Translations under genes and position numbers: made by a program
The notes under the pieces: model-generated
Seen by the model: only the letters and a program-made list of their open reading frames with translations
Told to the model about the DNA's origin: nothing
Database searches by the model: none
Shown here: in pieces, positions 1 to 10,147 of the stretch
How positions within the stretch are numbered: position 1 is the first letter of the stretch
Layout of the letters: every line of letters starts with the position of its first letter
Assembly: GCA_029747015.1 (NCBI GenBank)
Contig: JAKOGI010000331.1
Span: 302,501-366,500, forward strand
Length of the DNA stretch: 64,000 bases
DNA from: Carnegiea gigantea
Taxonomy: Eukaryota; Streptophyta; Magnoliopsida; Caryophyllales; Cactaceae
Direction of reading: 5' to 3'

Positions 1-367
1 ATTTCAGAATTCCCATTGTTTCACTGTTGGCATATTGGTTCCTATATTCCTATTTGGTGTTTGTTTGATACTCTGTGTCTTATGTAATACCAAGGATAAA
101 TAGTGGACAATGATTTTTTATTTATAAACAGTGGACTATGACTTTTATTTTAAGCGTAGAGTTGAACAACCATGATTTGTTTGGAACTCGAGGCTACATC
201 ATCTTTCCTCTTATAAAATGCTCATTTTGATTCCTTTTCGCTTGTTCTTACTCATATCGCCATGGCACCATGTTCGTTTATTTTATGCCGAAACTCTAAT
301 TTTGGCGGCATTTCTTTATTGTCGCTGATGTAGTTGGTAAGTCACTTGAAAGACCACTACGACAGTA
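1..367. other. Stretch without a recognisable gene
   Basis: AT-rich sequence left of the 86-bp tandem repeats. It probably belongs to the 3' non-coding part of element C, judging by position only. No open frame, RNA gene or LTR match was seen. Confidence 0.4.
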
Positions 368-697
368 GTGTTCCACTAGACTTTTCAGGGCTTAGAATGG
401 AGATCCATATGCTATAAATGGCGTAAAAACTTGAAAATCCACTTGCAAATGTAGTTTATCTCTAGGCCTTTCAAGGCCTAAAATGTAAACCCACACGCTA
501 TCAGTGGGATAAAGACTTGAAAGCCCTCTTGCGAACGTGGTTTACCTCTAGGCCTTTTGGGGCCTAGAATAGAAACCCCCATGCCATAAGTGAAGCGAAG
601 ACTTAAAAATCCACTAGCAAATGTAGTTTTCCACTAGACCTTTTAGGGTCTAGACTGAAAACACACACGCCATGATTGGTATCGACTAGCAAGTGTA
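368..697 (+). repeat. Four tandem 86-bp repeats
   Basis: Repeat starts lie at 368, 454, 540 and 626, an exact 86-bp spacing. Each unit begins GTKTTYC..CTAG-like, holds a short palindromic block of the AGGCCTTT..AAGGCCTA type, a CCACACGC-like stretch and an ACTTGAAAATCCACT-like stretch, and ends GCAAATGTA or a variant. The fourth unit is about 14 bp shorter, and the next expected start at 698 has degenerated. Tandem repeats of this size are common in the untranslated region of Tat-lineage elements, which fits the position beside the antisense PMD gene. Confidence 0.9.
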
Positions 698-1149
698 GCT
701 TAGTAGTGAAAAACTAATGACTTTGACTGAACTTTTTCTTTTTTGGATGTTGTTTCATTTGCTAACTTCTTCCCTAAAAAAAAAAATAAATAACTTATGC
801 TTTTATTTTCAAGTGATTCATAATTGTTCACCTCTAGGAGTTTCAGTGAGATGGCAAACTCTTTCTCTCTGTTGTAGATAACAAGGATGACAAACCTCAA
901 TTAGGGACTGATTTTCTTATCCACTGTTTCTTACGTAGGCAAAATGCTAATCAAGTACCTTATATAGAGCCATCGTTCTTTCCTTCAGAGTTATCAATTC
1001 GAGTGGAGAAAGGCGTGAAGGATGATTCAGTCGCCTATTTTTTTCAAAGCATACACCATGACAGATCCAACTTGATTATTGAGTTCCCCATGCTTGGGCG
1101 ATAAATCATATCTGAGAAGGGTAGGTGGGGACTAAACATGTTGTTTTAT

Positions 1150-1487
1150 GGAGAGTGTGGTTACATACAGCTATAATGAGAATGGACAGAGCATGTACTC
1201 TTTTGCTTTGAGCAACACTTGAGGATTGTTCACTATGTCAAGTAGTGTATACCTCACTTTACTCCTACAACTGTGATGTCCATATCCTTCACACTTTTTA
1301 CGAGAGCTGGTGTTGTACCACTAATACTCTTCATACTATGTTGGGGAAAATGTCCATCTCTTTGTGGGATTTGCATAGACTTGGTGGCCTCCCAATCAAT
1401 GGTAGAATATATGATGAGACGGTCTCTAGCATTCAAATTTTCAACCATCGGGATAGGCAAGACTAAAAGGTCATTCTATCTTCCTAC
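1150..1487 (+). pseudogene. Plant mobile domain (PMD) gene remnant, 5' part
   Basis: A frame through 1245-1466 reads ..CTTNTLHTMLGKMSISLWD.. and then LHRLGGLPINGRIYDE, the conserved core of the plant mobile domain (aminotransferase-like PMD, the family of MAIN/MAIL1 and of transposon-borne copies). Upstream, 1150-1245 reads like the usual lead-in but needs frame corrections. One in-frame TAA occurs at 1464-1466. The frame then continues to 1487, where element A is inserted. It resumes in the same frame at 20358 with KFLFAAFRSLENAH, so this is the left half of one gene. Opposite orientation to element C's pol marks it as an antisense passenger of that element. Confidence 0.8.
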
Positions 1488-3204
1488 TGATGTGGATTTT
1501 ATGGTCAGTTTTAAAACCCTTTTTACTTCAAAGTGCACAAGGTTAATTGTAGACTAGCGAGTACAGAGCTATTGATCCCATGAGGAACAATAGTGATTTT
1601 AAATTTAGCATTTTCGATTGTAAAGAATAGTTCAATTGAGGAGTTTGATTATCAATAAGAATTAACAGAACAAAAGAAGATTAAATCAGTCAAGGGAGTA
1701 AAGAGAAATCAAATAGAAGAAAGATCTAAGACTTTAAATTTCACCATTGATGCAAATACTGATTTACTAATTCAAATAGGGATTCAATTTGTCTCTTGTT
1801 CAACATAAACTACAAGCATTAGGTCATAAATTAAAAAGATGATTATAATTATAAAATAAGATAATTTATCTAGTGGTTTAGCATGAATCATTCTTTTTAG
1901 ACATAACTCATATAATTTCTAGTACAAACAATTCAATTTTAACAATTATAATTTTAATTCCAATTACATAATCATCATATTAGCCTACAAGGTCTAATAT
2001 TAATTTGAGATAGCAAATTAAACTATTATAATCAACATGATTAGACAATAGTATTAAGATGCATGAACAGGTTAAGATCAAGTTTAAGCTCAACATTATG
2101 CAATTAAGGAGACAAAAATTACCCTAAAAAAATTAGCAAAATAATCTTATTATCAAGGATCCATCTTAATCTTAGAAATGAGTAGTTTAGCCGGCTATAG
2201 TTAGTGAAAACACTATTGAAATTGGTATATTTCACTTCCTATGTCCGAACTTTTGTGCTCAATTACACAAAATGATGAAATTAAGTGTAAAATCTTAAAT
2301 GTGACTCACAAATGAGATGAGAAGAGAAGAGAAATATAGCTTAACAAATTTTCTTCTAAACCCCTCAACCCAAATGACTTTGTCTTACAAAATACTCTCC
2401 ACTCTCTAAAGAAAAATAGAAGATAGAAGAATGCTTGGATGCTTGAATGAGTGAGTGCGTGAATGGATGCAACCCATAGCCCATTTTTATAGTGGAAATT
2501 CACCCCCTTTTAATGCCCAAAAATTAATGAAAAATTAATTTCCATTAACTATTGGCTGTTATATTGCTTGAAAAAGGGCTAGTCTTAAGCTAACAATAAA
2601 TCAAAATTAATTAACTTTTGCCTAGGTTACTTAAGCTTCCTCACATTTGGCTGCTAGGTGGTGCTGGGAGGTTTTTTTGGGGACCGCAGACCAACCCAGG
2701 CAGAAGAAAGAGAGGAGAAGAGAAAGAGGCTAGCAGGCTGGACAGAAAGAGAGAGAAGGAGCTGGGGTGTCTGATGGGCCGCACGATAGGCCCGCTCGAA
2801 GGGATAGGAGGGGAGCAAGCTAGGGGGCGGCTGGACGAGACTGGTCTGGGCCGCGTTGTCTAAGCGCTGGGTCGACCCAGACAGAAGGAAAGAAGAGAAG
2901 AGGCAGAAGGCAGTCAGGTTGCTGATTTCTTGGTTGGGCTGCTACTGGACAGGGCCCACACGGACTGGGAGTGTCCTGTGAGCTTGGGTGGCTTTCTTCT
3001 TCTTTTTTTCTTTAATTTTGGGTTGAACTTTGGTTGCACATATGCTTCGGTCCAAATCGAGTCAGATTGTTCACCCAAATCCATTTGTTTTATGTCCACC
3101 TGAAAATCATAAAAATATTCATTAATTACTCATAACAATATATTTCAAAAATTTAAAAGTAGGTAAATTGAAGAGTAAAATTACATATAAAAGATGAATT
3201 ATCA
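1488..3204 (-). repeat. Element A 3' LTR
   Basis: 1717 bp, matching 18623-20352 over its whole length with scattered substitutions and small indels. Its outer edge abuts CCTAC in the PMD gene and its inner edge abuts the polypurine tract. A TATA-like sequence TATAAAAATGGGC lies on the minus strand at 2479-2491, as in the partner LTR. Confidence 0.92.
2479..2491 (-). promoter_or_regulatory. TATA-like box in element A 3' LTR
   Basis: The minus strand reads TATAAAAATGGGC, conserved at the same place in the other LTR (19624-19636). In a 3' LTR, transcripts from here would read leftwards, out of the element, antisense to the 5' half of the PMD remnant. Confidence 0.5.
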
Positions 3205-3217
3205 ACTCCCTCATACC
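3205..3217 (-). promoter_or_regulatory. Element A polypurine tract
   Basis: The minus strand reads GGTATGAGGGAGT immediately before the LTR start TGATAATTC. This is the expected primer for plus-strand DNA synthesis and it fixes the 3' LTR side. Confidence 0.75.
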
Positions 3218-3895
3218 AAAACTTTGCTAATCCTCGAGCAAAGAATAACAAGAATGCACATATTCATTATACTGATCAAGTAAATAGGATTAGGGAAGAA
3301 AATCAAGTATCTAACTACATCTGTCCACCCAAAATTACATGGATAAAATCACTATCAACCCACAACCCACCATTAAACATTTCTAATTTCAACTAAGTTA
3401 ATAGACCAAGATTCAAGCAAATTAAGTACATAATGAAACCATGTAGCAAACTATAAGAACAAGACTTCACCCCACGTAGCAACAATTACAAAGTATCTTT
3501 AAAATCAAGTCCCCAATGCCAAATCAACTTATTAACTTTTTTTCCGTTGAATTGTTTTTTTTGAATTGTTTCAAAAGTTTCTTAATTCCATGTATTTCCT
3601 TGAGTGGATAATGATATGAATAAAGATAAATCTCAGAGAAACACTTAGTACATATTCAGGCAATTAAAGATATGGATAGAGATAAAACCTAAACATTGAT
3701 TCCGGAACCAGAACTTAATTAATTCAATTTATTTATTTATTTATTAAAAAGTCAATAGGTACTCAAAACTTATTACATACTCATTATGATATTGAAAATG
3801 GGGTTATATCTCAAACTCAAGATCGACTACATAATGACACTAGCACAATAAAAAATTTTGGCTATCAATCAGTCAAAGCAAGAAATAATCTCTAA
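3218..3895 (-). other. Element A 3' non-coding region, distal part
   Basis: AT-rich sequence between the polypurine tract and the insertion site of element B. It continues at 12525 after B. No gene is seen. The adjoining minus-strand CTTTGCTCGAGGATTAG motif is typical of the end of such elements. Confidence 0.6.
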
Positions 3896-3900
3896 TAAGC

Positions 3901-6289
3901 TGTTAAGTCATAAATCATGCATCGTTTTAATAATTATTTTGATTATATTATATATATTATTTCATCTAATTTACTTTATTTTATATATTTTTCGGGTTAA
4001 ACATTAATAAAATAAAGAGAAAAGAGAAGACGTCGAAGTTTCGATTTTACACGTTAAGTCAAGTCAGTCCAAAAATAATGATTTATGAAAAAATACTATT
4101 TTCATAATGATTTATTTAGGATAGGGTTATAAAATTATTACTCATAGTTGACGAGAAATTAGAAGACTTGGAAGAGAAGGAGTCCAAGAAGAAAAACCCT
4201 AGGAGAATAATATTATAAAAAAACTCCTAAACTCACCCCTACCCCACGCCTAACCATCTCTTGGCAACATCTCTCACGCTTAACCCCTCAGTGGTGATCA
4301 TCATTAGAATAGCTTCATCACCATCATCTCACAATTCCACCCTCACGTCTCACCTCATCGTCAGACCCCTTCTTCAACCTCCTCATCTCACTCAACACAG
4401 CATCTCACACCTGCATCATATATCACAAACATCCCAACGCCCAGTCTCTCACGTCCTTTATTACCATCAATCATCATCATCATCTTCAATCACCATCGTC
4501 GCCCCTCATCAACTTCACGTCCAAAGTAATATTGTTCTATGCTATTTTTTTTCATTTTTATTTTATTTTATTTTATTTTATTTTATTTTTTTGTTTAGTT
4601 TAAAGTTAAACATGGAAGCTTTGGTTAATGATTGTGTTTTATTTTTAATATGAGTGAATAATTTCCTTGTACTTTATATAATCTATTTGAAACCATGCTA
4701 AATTTATTATTTTGAAACAAGTTTTATTCTTTATTGTCTAGTTGATTTTTATTCATGATTCTATAATGATTAGTATTTATCGTTTATGATATTCGCGTTA
4801 GATTAATTAAAATGTACATACTAATTAGTTTAATACGAATTCATATGATAGTTTAAAAGACTTTAATCCATAAAAGTTATAGTCTTTTAGGCATAGTATT
4901 ACCCTAATTGATCATAGATACCTCAAACTCATCTCTTTTAATTAGATAATCGTTATAGATCTTTGTTAAATCAATTTACTGGTAAATTAGTTACAAGATA
5001 TTAAATGATGTTTTTCTCATACATAATGCTCTAGTTTGATTAAATTCATGTGCTGATATGAGGGTTATCAAAACTAGTAGAGTTTATATTAGGGTTGGAC
5101 CTAAATAAACTAAAACATAAGAAAAAAGGAGGAAGATCTGCTAGCGGGTGTCTTCTATAGTCTAACTCATAGATAAATCAATTTATGGATTGATGATAAT
5201 ATTAATTTACATGGTGGATATAGATTACACTAAGTATTTTTCATAAATTTGGTATCTTTGATAATTATTTGTTACGGTTTAGTTAATTTCTTTAGTTTGT
5301 CAATTTTAATTCTTAAATTTATAAGCTTTAACATAGGTTTCATTTACCACCCCAAGTATTACTCTTTTAGTAGTATTTTACTATAATTAGTGCCTTTAGA
5401 TTTTGAGTTTTTGTGTCTTTAAAATTTCAAGTTTGATTTCTGTTTTCGATTTGTTAGTTTTAATTGGTTAATTAGAAATTAGGTTAATATTAGCTCTTTT
5501 AGGTTATTTCTAAAAGTTAGAGTGTTTTTAGGTTAATTAATGGTTTAAATCTGTTAGAATTTAAATTCGTAATTTTTGGAATTGATTTGCTGATTTTTCA
5601 GAATTAATTTCTAATTATTGTCGTAGTTTTGCCGTACAGATTTTTCTATTTGTTAAATTCATAATAATTGTTTTAAAATATTATTTTTGTGTTTTAAAAT
5701 TTATTCTGGGTTTAGAAAATTAGTTTCTATTTTATAGGTAATTTTAATAATTATTTTTGTAATTTGTTTAAAGCAGTTAATTAGATTATTAATTTTCAAT
5801 TTTGATTTCTGTTGTTTAATTTCTGTAGTTTATTTTCTATTTAATTTTCTAGAAAATAATGAGGAATATTTTCTAGATGATTAGGTATTTAAAATACTGT
5901 CTAGATTGACTAGATAATATTTTAAATAATTTTATGTTAATTTAGTTATTACTTTTCTGGTTTGTATTTTTTCTGTTTCTATTAAAAATCTTAGATAGTA
6001 GTCAATTTTCTGTTTCAATAATTTCATAATAAATTAGGTTTTAATATTTTTTTTCTTATTTCCATAATCTTATTTTCATAATTCTAGATATTAGATAGTA
6101 ATTTTCAAATTCATAATTATTTGTTTCAATTTAGTTGATTTAGTAATAAAATAATAAAAAGTTAGATTAAATAGGCTTAGACTAGCATAAATTATATCTT
6201 TCCTCGTGGATTCGATCCCTACTCTCCTATGCTATATCCTTATTTATATCTAGAGTAGGTAAATTTGTAACTCTATGACAAGCTCTGCA
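3901..6289 (+). repeat. Element B 5' LTR
   Basis: 2389 bp, starting TGTTAAGTC and ending TCTGCA. It matches 10148-12519 along its length with substitutions and small indels. It includes a TATA-like TATAAAA at 4214-4220, a CATCATCA-rich stretch at about 4270-4510 and a (TTTTA)n run near 4550-4590. Open frames inside it, such as 4261-4653, are present in both LTRs but are low-complexity and are not called as genes. Confidence 0.92.
4214..4220 (+). promoter_or_regulatory. TATA-like box in element B 5' LTR
   Basis: TATAAAA follows AATAATAT and is conserved at 10464-10470 in the other LTR. Position within the LTR fits a U3 promoter, with R/U5 following. Activity is not shown by sequence. Confidence 0.45.
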
Positions 6290-6294
6290 AATTT

Positions 6295-6312
6295 TGACGT
6301 CGTTGTCAGGGA
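6295..6312 (+). promoter_or_regulatory. Element B primer-binding site, decayed
   Basis: The sequence is TGACGTCGTTGTCAGGGA. The canonical Athila-type site, complementary to the 3' end of tRNA-Asp, is TGGCGCCGTTGCCGGGGA. The four differences are all G-to-A or C-to-T transitions. It lies five bases after the LTR end. Confidence 0.75.
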
Positions 6313-6410
6313 AAGAAATTAAATATTATTAGTTTTATCTATTTTGTCTTACTATTTTTATTGCGTTGTTCTTACTTTTATTATTTTAATTTTGTAGTTA
6401 CCTTTAATTT

Positions 6411-7522
6411 ATGAAATTAAGGAGTGGTAACGAGATTGGAGAGGACAAGGAGCAAACATTGGAAGCTAAAAACAAAGCAAGTGATCCTGAACCAGTAAGT
6501 CTTAAAACTAAAGAGGTAAGAATGCCTACTCTTCGGGAACTTGCTGCCCCCAATCTAGAAGTCCAACCTTTGTCCATTACTTATGCCACATTAGATAAAC
6601 CTCTAAAATTGAACTCTGGATTCATCAATCTGCTACCCAAGTTTCGTGGATTAGCTGGTGGGGACCCATACCGTCATATTAATGAATTCCTTATCACATG
6701 CTCTACTATGGTGCCTGAGGGGACTCCTGAAGACCAAATTAGATTGAGAGTCTTTCCTTTTTCTTTGCTTGGTAATGCTAAAGATTGGTTATATTACATG
6801 CCTGCTGAATCATTCTCTACATAGACTGCGTTACATAAATCATTTTTAGAGAAATTTTTTCCAGCATCCCGAATTGGATCAATTAGGAAGGAAATATGTG
6901 GTATCAAACAAATGAATGGGAAACTTTTTGTGAGTATTGGGAAAGATTTAATAAACTATGTGTTAGTTGTCCCCAATATCAAATAACTGAACAGTTGTTG
7001 ATTCAATACTTTTATGAAAGGTTGCTTCCTATGGATCGTAATATGGTTGATGCTGCTAGTGGGGGGGCTCTAGTTAATAAGACTCCAGCAGAGGTGAGAG
7101 ATTTATTCAATTTAATGGTCCAAAATGCTCAGCAGTTTGGTGCTAGGGAGTCACAAATTAAAAAGGTTAATAAGATTGGCTCTAGCTCATCTGTAGAGAG
7201 TCAGTTATCTCACATCACTACTATGTTAAACAAGATAGTTACTAGGGGAGTGCAAAAAGTAGTCATATGTGGAATTTGTTGTCTAGAGGGGCATCCCACT
7301 GATGCATATCCTACACTTTAAGAGGGAAATATTAATGCTGTCTATTTTAACCAAGGTCAAAGGAGGTATGACCCATATTCTAACACCTATAATGAAGGAT
7401 GGAGAGACCTCCCTAACCTTAGGTATGGCCCTAAAACCAACCCACCTGATTTTGACCAAACATCTCATCAATCTTCTAATCAGGATAGGACCAACTTTCT
7501 ACTAGAGCAAGTCCTTAAGAAG
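6411..7522 (+). pseudogene. gag: Element B gag (capsid/nucleocapsid) pseudogene
   Basis: The product would be the particle-forming Gag protein. The frame from ATG 6411 carries the plant retrotransposon gag core (FRGLAGGDPYRHINEF.., then FPFSLLGNAKDWLYYMP). A TAG at 6822-6824 stands where a Trp codon is expected (TGG to TAG). The frame then reads LEKFFPASRIGSIRKEICG and shifts near 6905 to ETFCEYWERFNKLC.. and LLIQYFYERL.., still gag. A CCHC-type zinc knuckle reads CGICCLEGHPTDAY, with the last Cys replaced by Tyr. A single TAA at 7319-7321 separates this from the following in-frame gag-protease segment. Small changes only: this looks like a recent gene inactivated by point decay. Confidence 0.85.
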
Positions 7523-8892
7523 ATGGATGATAGGTTCCAAAATGTGGAGACAACTCTTAAGCAGGTTCAAGAGAGACAGACTGCAGCTGATGCCATAGTT
7601 AGCAACTTGCATGCTCAAATGCAAAATAAGTTACTATCTCAACCTTACCCTAACCCCAAGGAGAACATTAGTGCCATGACACTTAGGAGTGGGAAAGAGC
7701 TAAAAGCACCTAGGAAGAGTAGAGAAGTAGAGCATGAGTTAGAGGTCAAAGAAGCTGAACCGGAGTTAGACAAAGATTCTAATCTAACTACTAAGGAAAT
7801 AGGTGAGAAGAAAAGAGAACCTTTTAAGCCAATACCACCCTTTCCTAGTAGGTTTTGGAGCCCTACTTCTAAGGTGAATGAGGCTAACCAAGAGTTCTTA
7901 GAGACATTTAGGAAGGTAGAGATCAACATACCCCTCCTTGATGTCATTAAACAGGTGTCTCGCAATGTTAAGTTCTTGAAAGAATTGTGTACTACTAAAA
8001 GAAAGTTAGTAGGTAATGAAAAAGTAAGTGTGGGGGAAAATGAGTCTGCAGTTTTCCAAAGGAAACTTCCCCCTAAGTGCAAAGACACAGGTGTGTTTTC
8101 TGTTCCTTGTAAAATAGGAAACCTTTACTTCGATAAAGCTATGCTTGACTTGGCCGCTTCCATTAATGTTATGCCTAGGTCTGTTTATGACAAACTGAAC
8201 CTAGGAGAGTTAAAGAAAACTAGTATAGTGATTCAGTTAGCTGATAGGAGCAGTACTTACCCAGATGGAGTTTTAGAGGATGTCTTAGCCCAAGTTAATA
8301 AGCTTGTGTTTCCTGCTGATTTTCATGTAATGAACATGGATGATGATGTCATGATACTCCTATCTTGCTTGGTAGGCCATTTTTGAAAATAGGTAGGACT
8401 AAAATTGATGTGCATGAAGGAGCATTAACCGTGGAATTTGATGGTGAAGTGATTAAATTTAATATTTTTGATGCCATGAGATTTCCCGCCGATGTGAATA
8501 ACGTGCATGCACTTGATGTTAATGATGAGTTGTCCCAAGATGTTTATGACTGGTCTCATAAAGATGAATTGTTTACTGTGCTTACTAAGAGTCTTGATCA
8601 TGCTGAGTTTCAAAGAGTACCCTACCAGGTTAATGATAATCTAGTTGATGTGATAGAGCCTTTATTCCACTTGCAAGTGCATAATAGACCTGACAAGCTG
8701 TCCGAAAATCATGCTAAATTACTTTCCTCTAGCATTTCACCCCCTAAACTGGAATTGAAATCTTTACCTGATAATTTGAAGTATGCTTATTTGGAGATAA
8801 TGAGACTTTGCCTGTCATCATCTCTAGTGCACTTACCCTTGACCAAGAGAAAAACTTTGTTAAGGTGCTTAGAGAATATAGCAAAGCAATAG
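7523..8892 (+). pseudogene. Element B gag-pol linker and aspartic protease pseudogene
   Basis: Residues after ATG 7523 are a Gln/Lys/Glu-rich linker with the MTLRSGKEL motif usual in Athila-type polyproteins. The retroviral-type aspartic protease follows at about 8110-8386 (AMLDLAASINVMP.., then GELKKTSIVIQLADRS). The catalytic triad appears as D-L-A rather than the usual D-L-G/D-S-G. A frameshift near 8375 moves the frame to that of 8365-8892 (LGRPFLKIGRTKIDVHEGAL..). The spacer leading to RT ends in PPKLELKSLPDNLKYAYL. The protease would cleave the polyprotein in the particle; the frameshift and altered triad make this copy inactive. Confidence 0.82.
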
Positions 8893-9030
8893 GGTGGACT
8901 TTAGCAGATCTCAAGGGACTTAGCCCTACTTTATGCTTACATAAGATCACATTAGAAAAAGATGCTAAGCCTAAGAGGGATCCTCAGAGGAGACTTAATC
9001 CACCTCTAATGGAGGTAGTTCAGAAAGAAA
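8808..9030 (+). pseudogene. Element B truncated reverse transcriptase start
   Basis: Frame 8808-9128 begins PVIISSALTLDQEKNFVKVL and runs through IGWTLADLKGLSPTLCLHKI and RRLNPPLMEVVQKEI. It matches the RT entry region of element A (15905 leftwards). After VVQKEI the sequence turns into A-rich repeats of the AAAGAAAAAAA type at about 9035-9110. All RT palm motifs, RNase H and integrase are missing. The breakpoint in a low-complexity tract suggests a deletion in an ancestor. Confidence 0.85.
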
Positions 9031-9130
9031 TTCTTGAAAAAAAGAAAAAAAGAAAAAAATTTCGTTCCTGCAGTATTTATTCTTTAAAAAAAAACCAAAA
9101 AAAAGAAAAAACTTTCTCTTATAAATAATG

Positions 9131-10132
9131 CATGATATGAGTTTATGCTAGACTTGCTTGTTTAAAAATTTTTATTTTCTTAGCTATTTATAGTTTATTC
9201 TTCTATGAGTAAAGATTTCTGAGCATGCTAGGTGTCATTTAGAGAAGTTTGAGTTGATCCTCATATATCTCTTTAATGAGTAACTGTCATGATTATTCAT
9301 CTTATTTGCTCATGTATTATATCTGCTTCGAAGGTAATAAAGTGACCTAGCCCATTTCCTAAACTATTGAATTAGTAGAGTAACTCATTAAAATTGTGAC
9401 TTTTATTGTCTTCAAAAAAAAGGAAAAAAAAGTGAAAAAAAAGGGGAAAAAAAGGGTTAGATTACCAACATGGGTAGGAATAGGTGGCTCGGCACCTTTT
9501 TCCCTTAAGTGTATGTCTCAAGTTAAGCCTTATGTATGGAGTAACCCATGATTGGGAGAGTCATGCCCCTTTTTTGGGCCGATCAATGACTAGTATCAAA
9601 CTAACAATCAAAAAGAAATAATGATAAGAATGAATTGTTTGCTCCAGCACTTCTATTTGGATGAGTGTGAGACAGGGAGTGTTTAATTTCTAAGACCCTA
9701 TATGGGCCTTGAATATGTGCGCAAGTGGAGTTTGGGGGGAAAAAAATTGCAAGGCAAGTTAGAATCAATTTCAATGAGTTATTCCTTATACTTTAATTGT
9801 TTTTATAGCCATACCGTACTTCAATTTTTCTATCGTAATTTTTTTTAGACCTCTTGATCGGTGTATGCATGCTTAAAAGAGATGGATAGTTATTGTTCTT
9901 ATTACCTCATTAAAGAGATGTTGTGAGGTTGATGAAGAAATTCTTTAATGGTAGTTAGACGTTTAGTAGTTCTTAACTTGTTGGAAGGAAAACTAATTAA
10001 TTTTGAATAAAATTATTTTTAAAGCAAGCCAATACTTAGTGTAAATTTCATATTTACCCATGACTTTATAAGAAAGAGGGTCAGCATGTAGGTCGAGTCT
10101 AAGATTTCTTTGCATGAGAACGTCCAAAGTCT
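9131..10132 (+). other. Element B 3' non-coding region
   Basis: About 1 kb between the truncated pol and the polypurine tract. It contains short A-runs (around 9415-9455) and no coding frame. It is the 3' leader-like spacer common in Athila-type elements. Confidence 0.6.
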
Positions 10133-10147
10133 AAGTGTGGGGGAATT
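10133..10147 (+). promoter_or_regulatory. Element B polypurine tract
   Basis: AAGTGTGGGGGAATT sits directly against the 3' LTR start TGTTAAGTC. Confidence 0.8.

Noticed and set aside
368..697. CRISPR-like array
   Set aside because: Plant DNA; repeats are directly tandem with no unique spacers.
2618..2863. Arg/Glu/Gly-rich open frame, with a partner at 19826-20053
   Set aside because: It falls in the GC-richer block of both element A LTRs and is open by base composition; no motif.
4261..4653. 130-residue Ser/His-rich open frame, with a partner at 10496-10843
   Set aside because: It lies inside both LTRs of element B, is made of CATCATCA-type low-complexity DNA and is not conserved as protein between the two copies.
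7645..8088. 147-residue minus-strand frame
   Set aside because: Shadow of the gag-protease linker of element B on the other strand.
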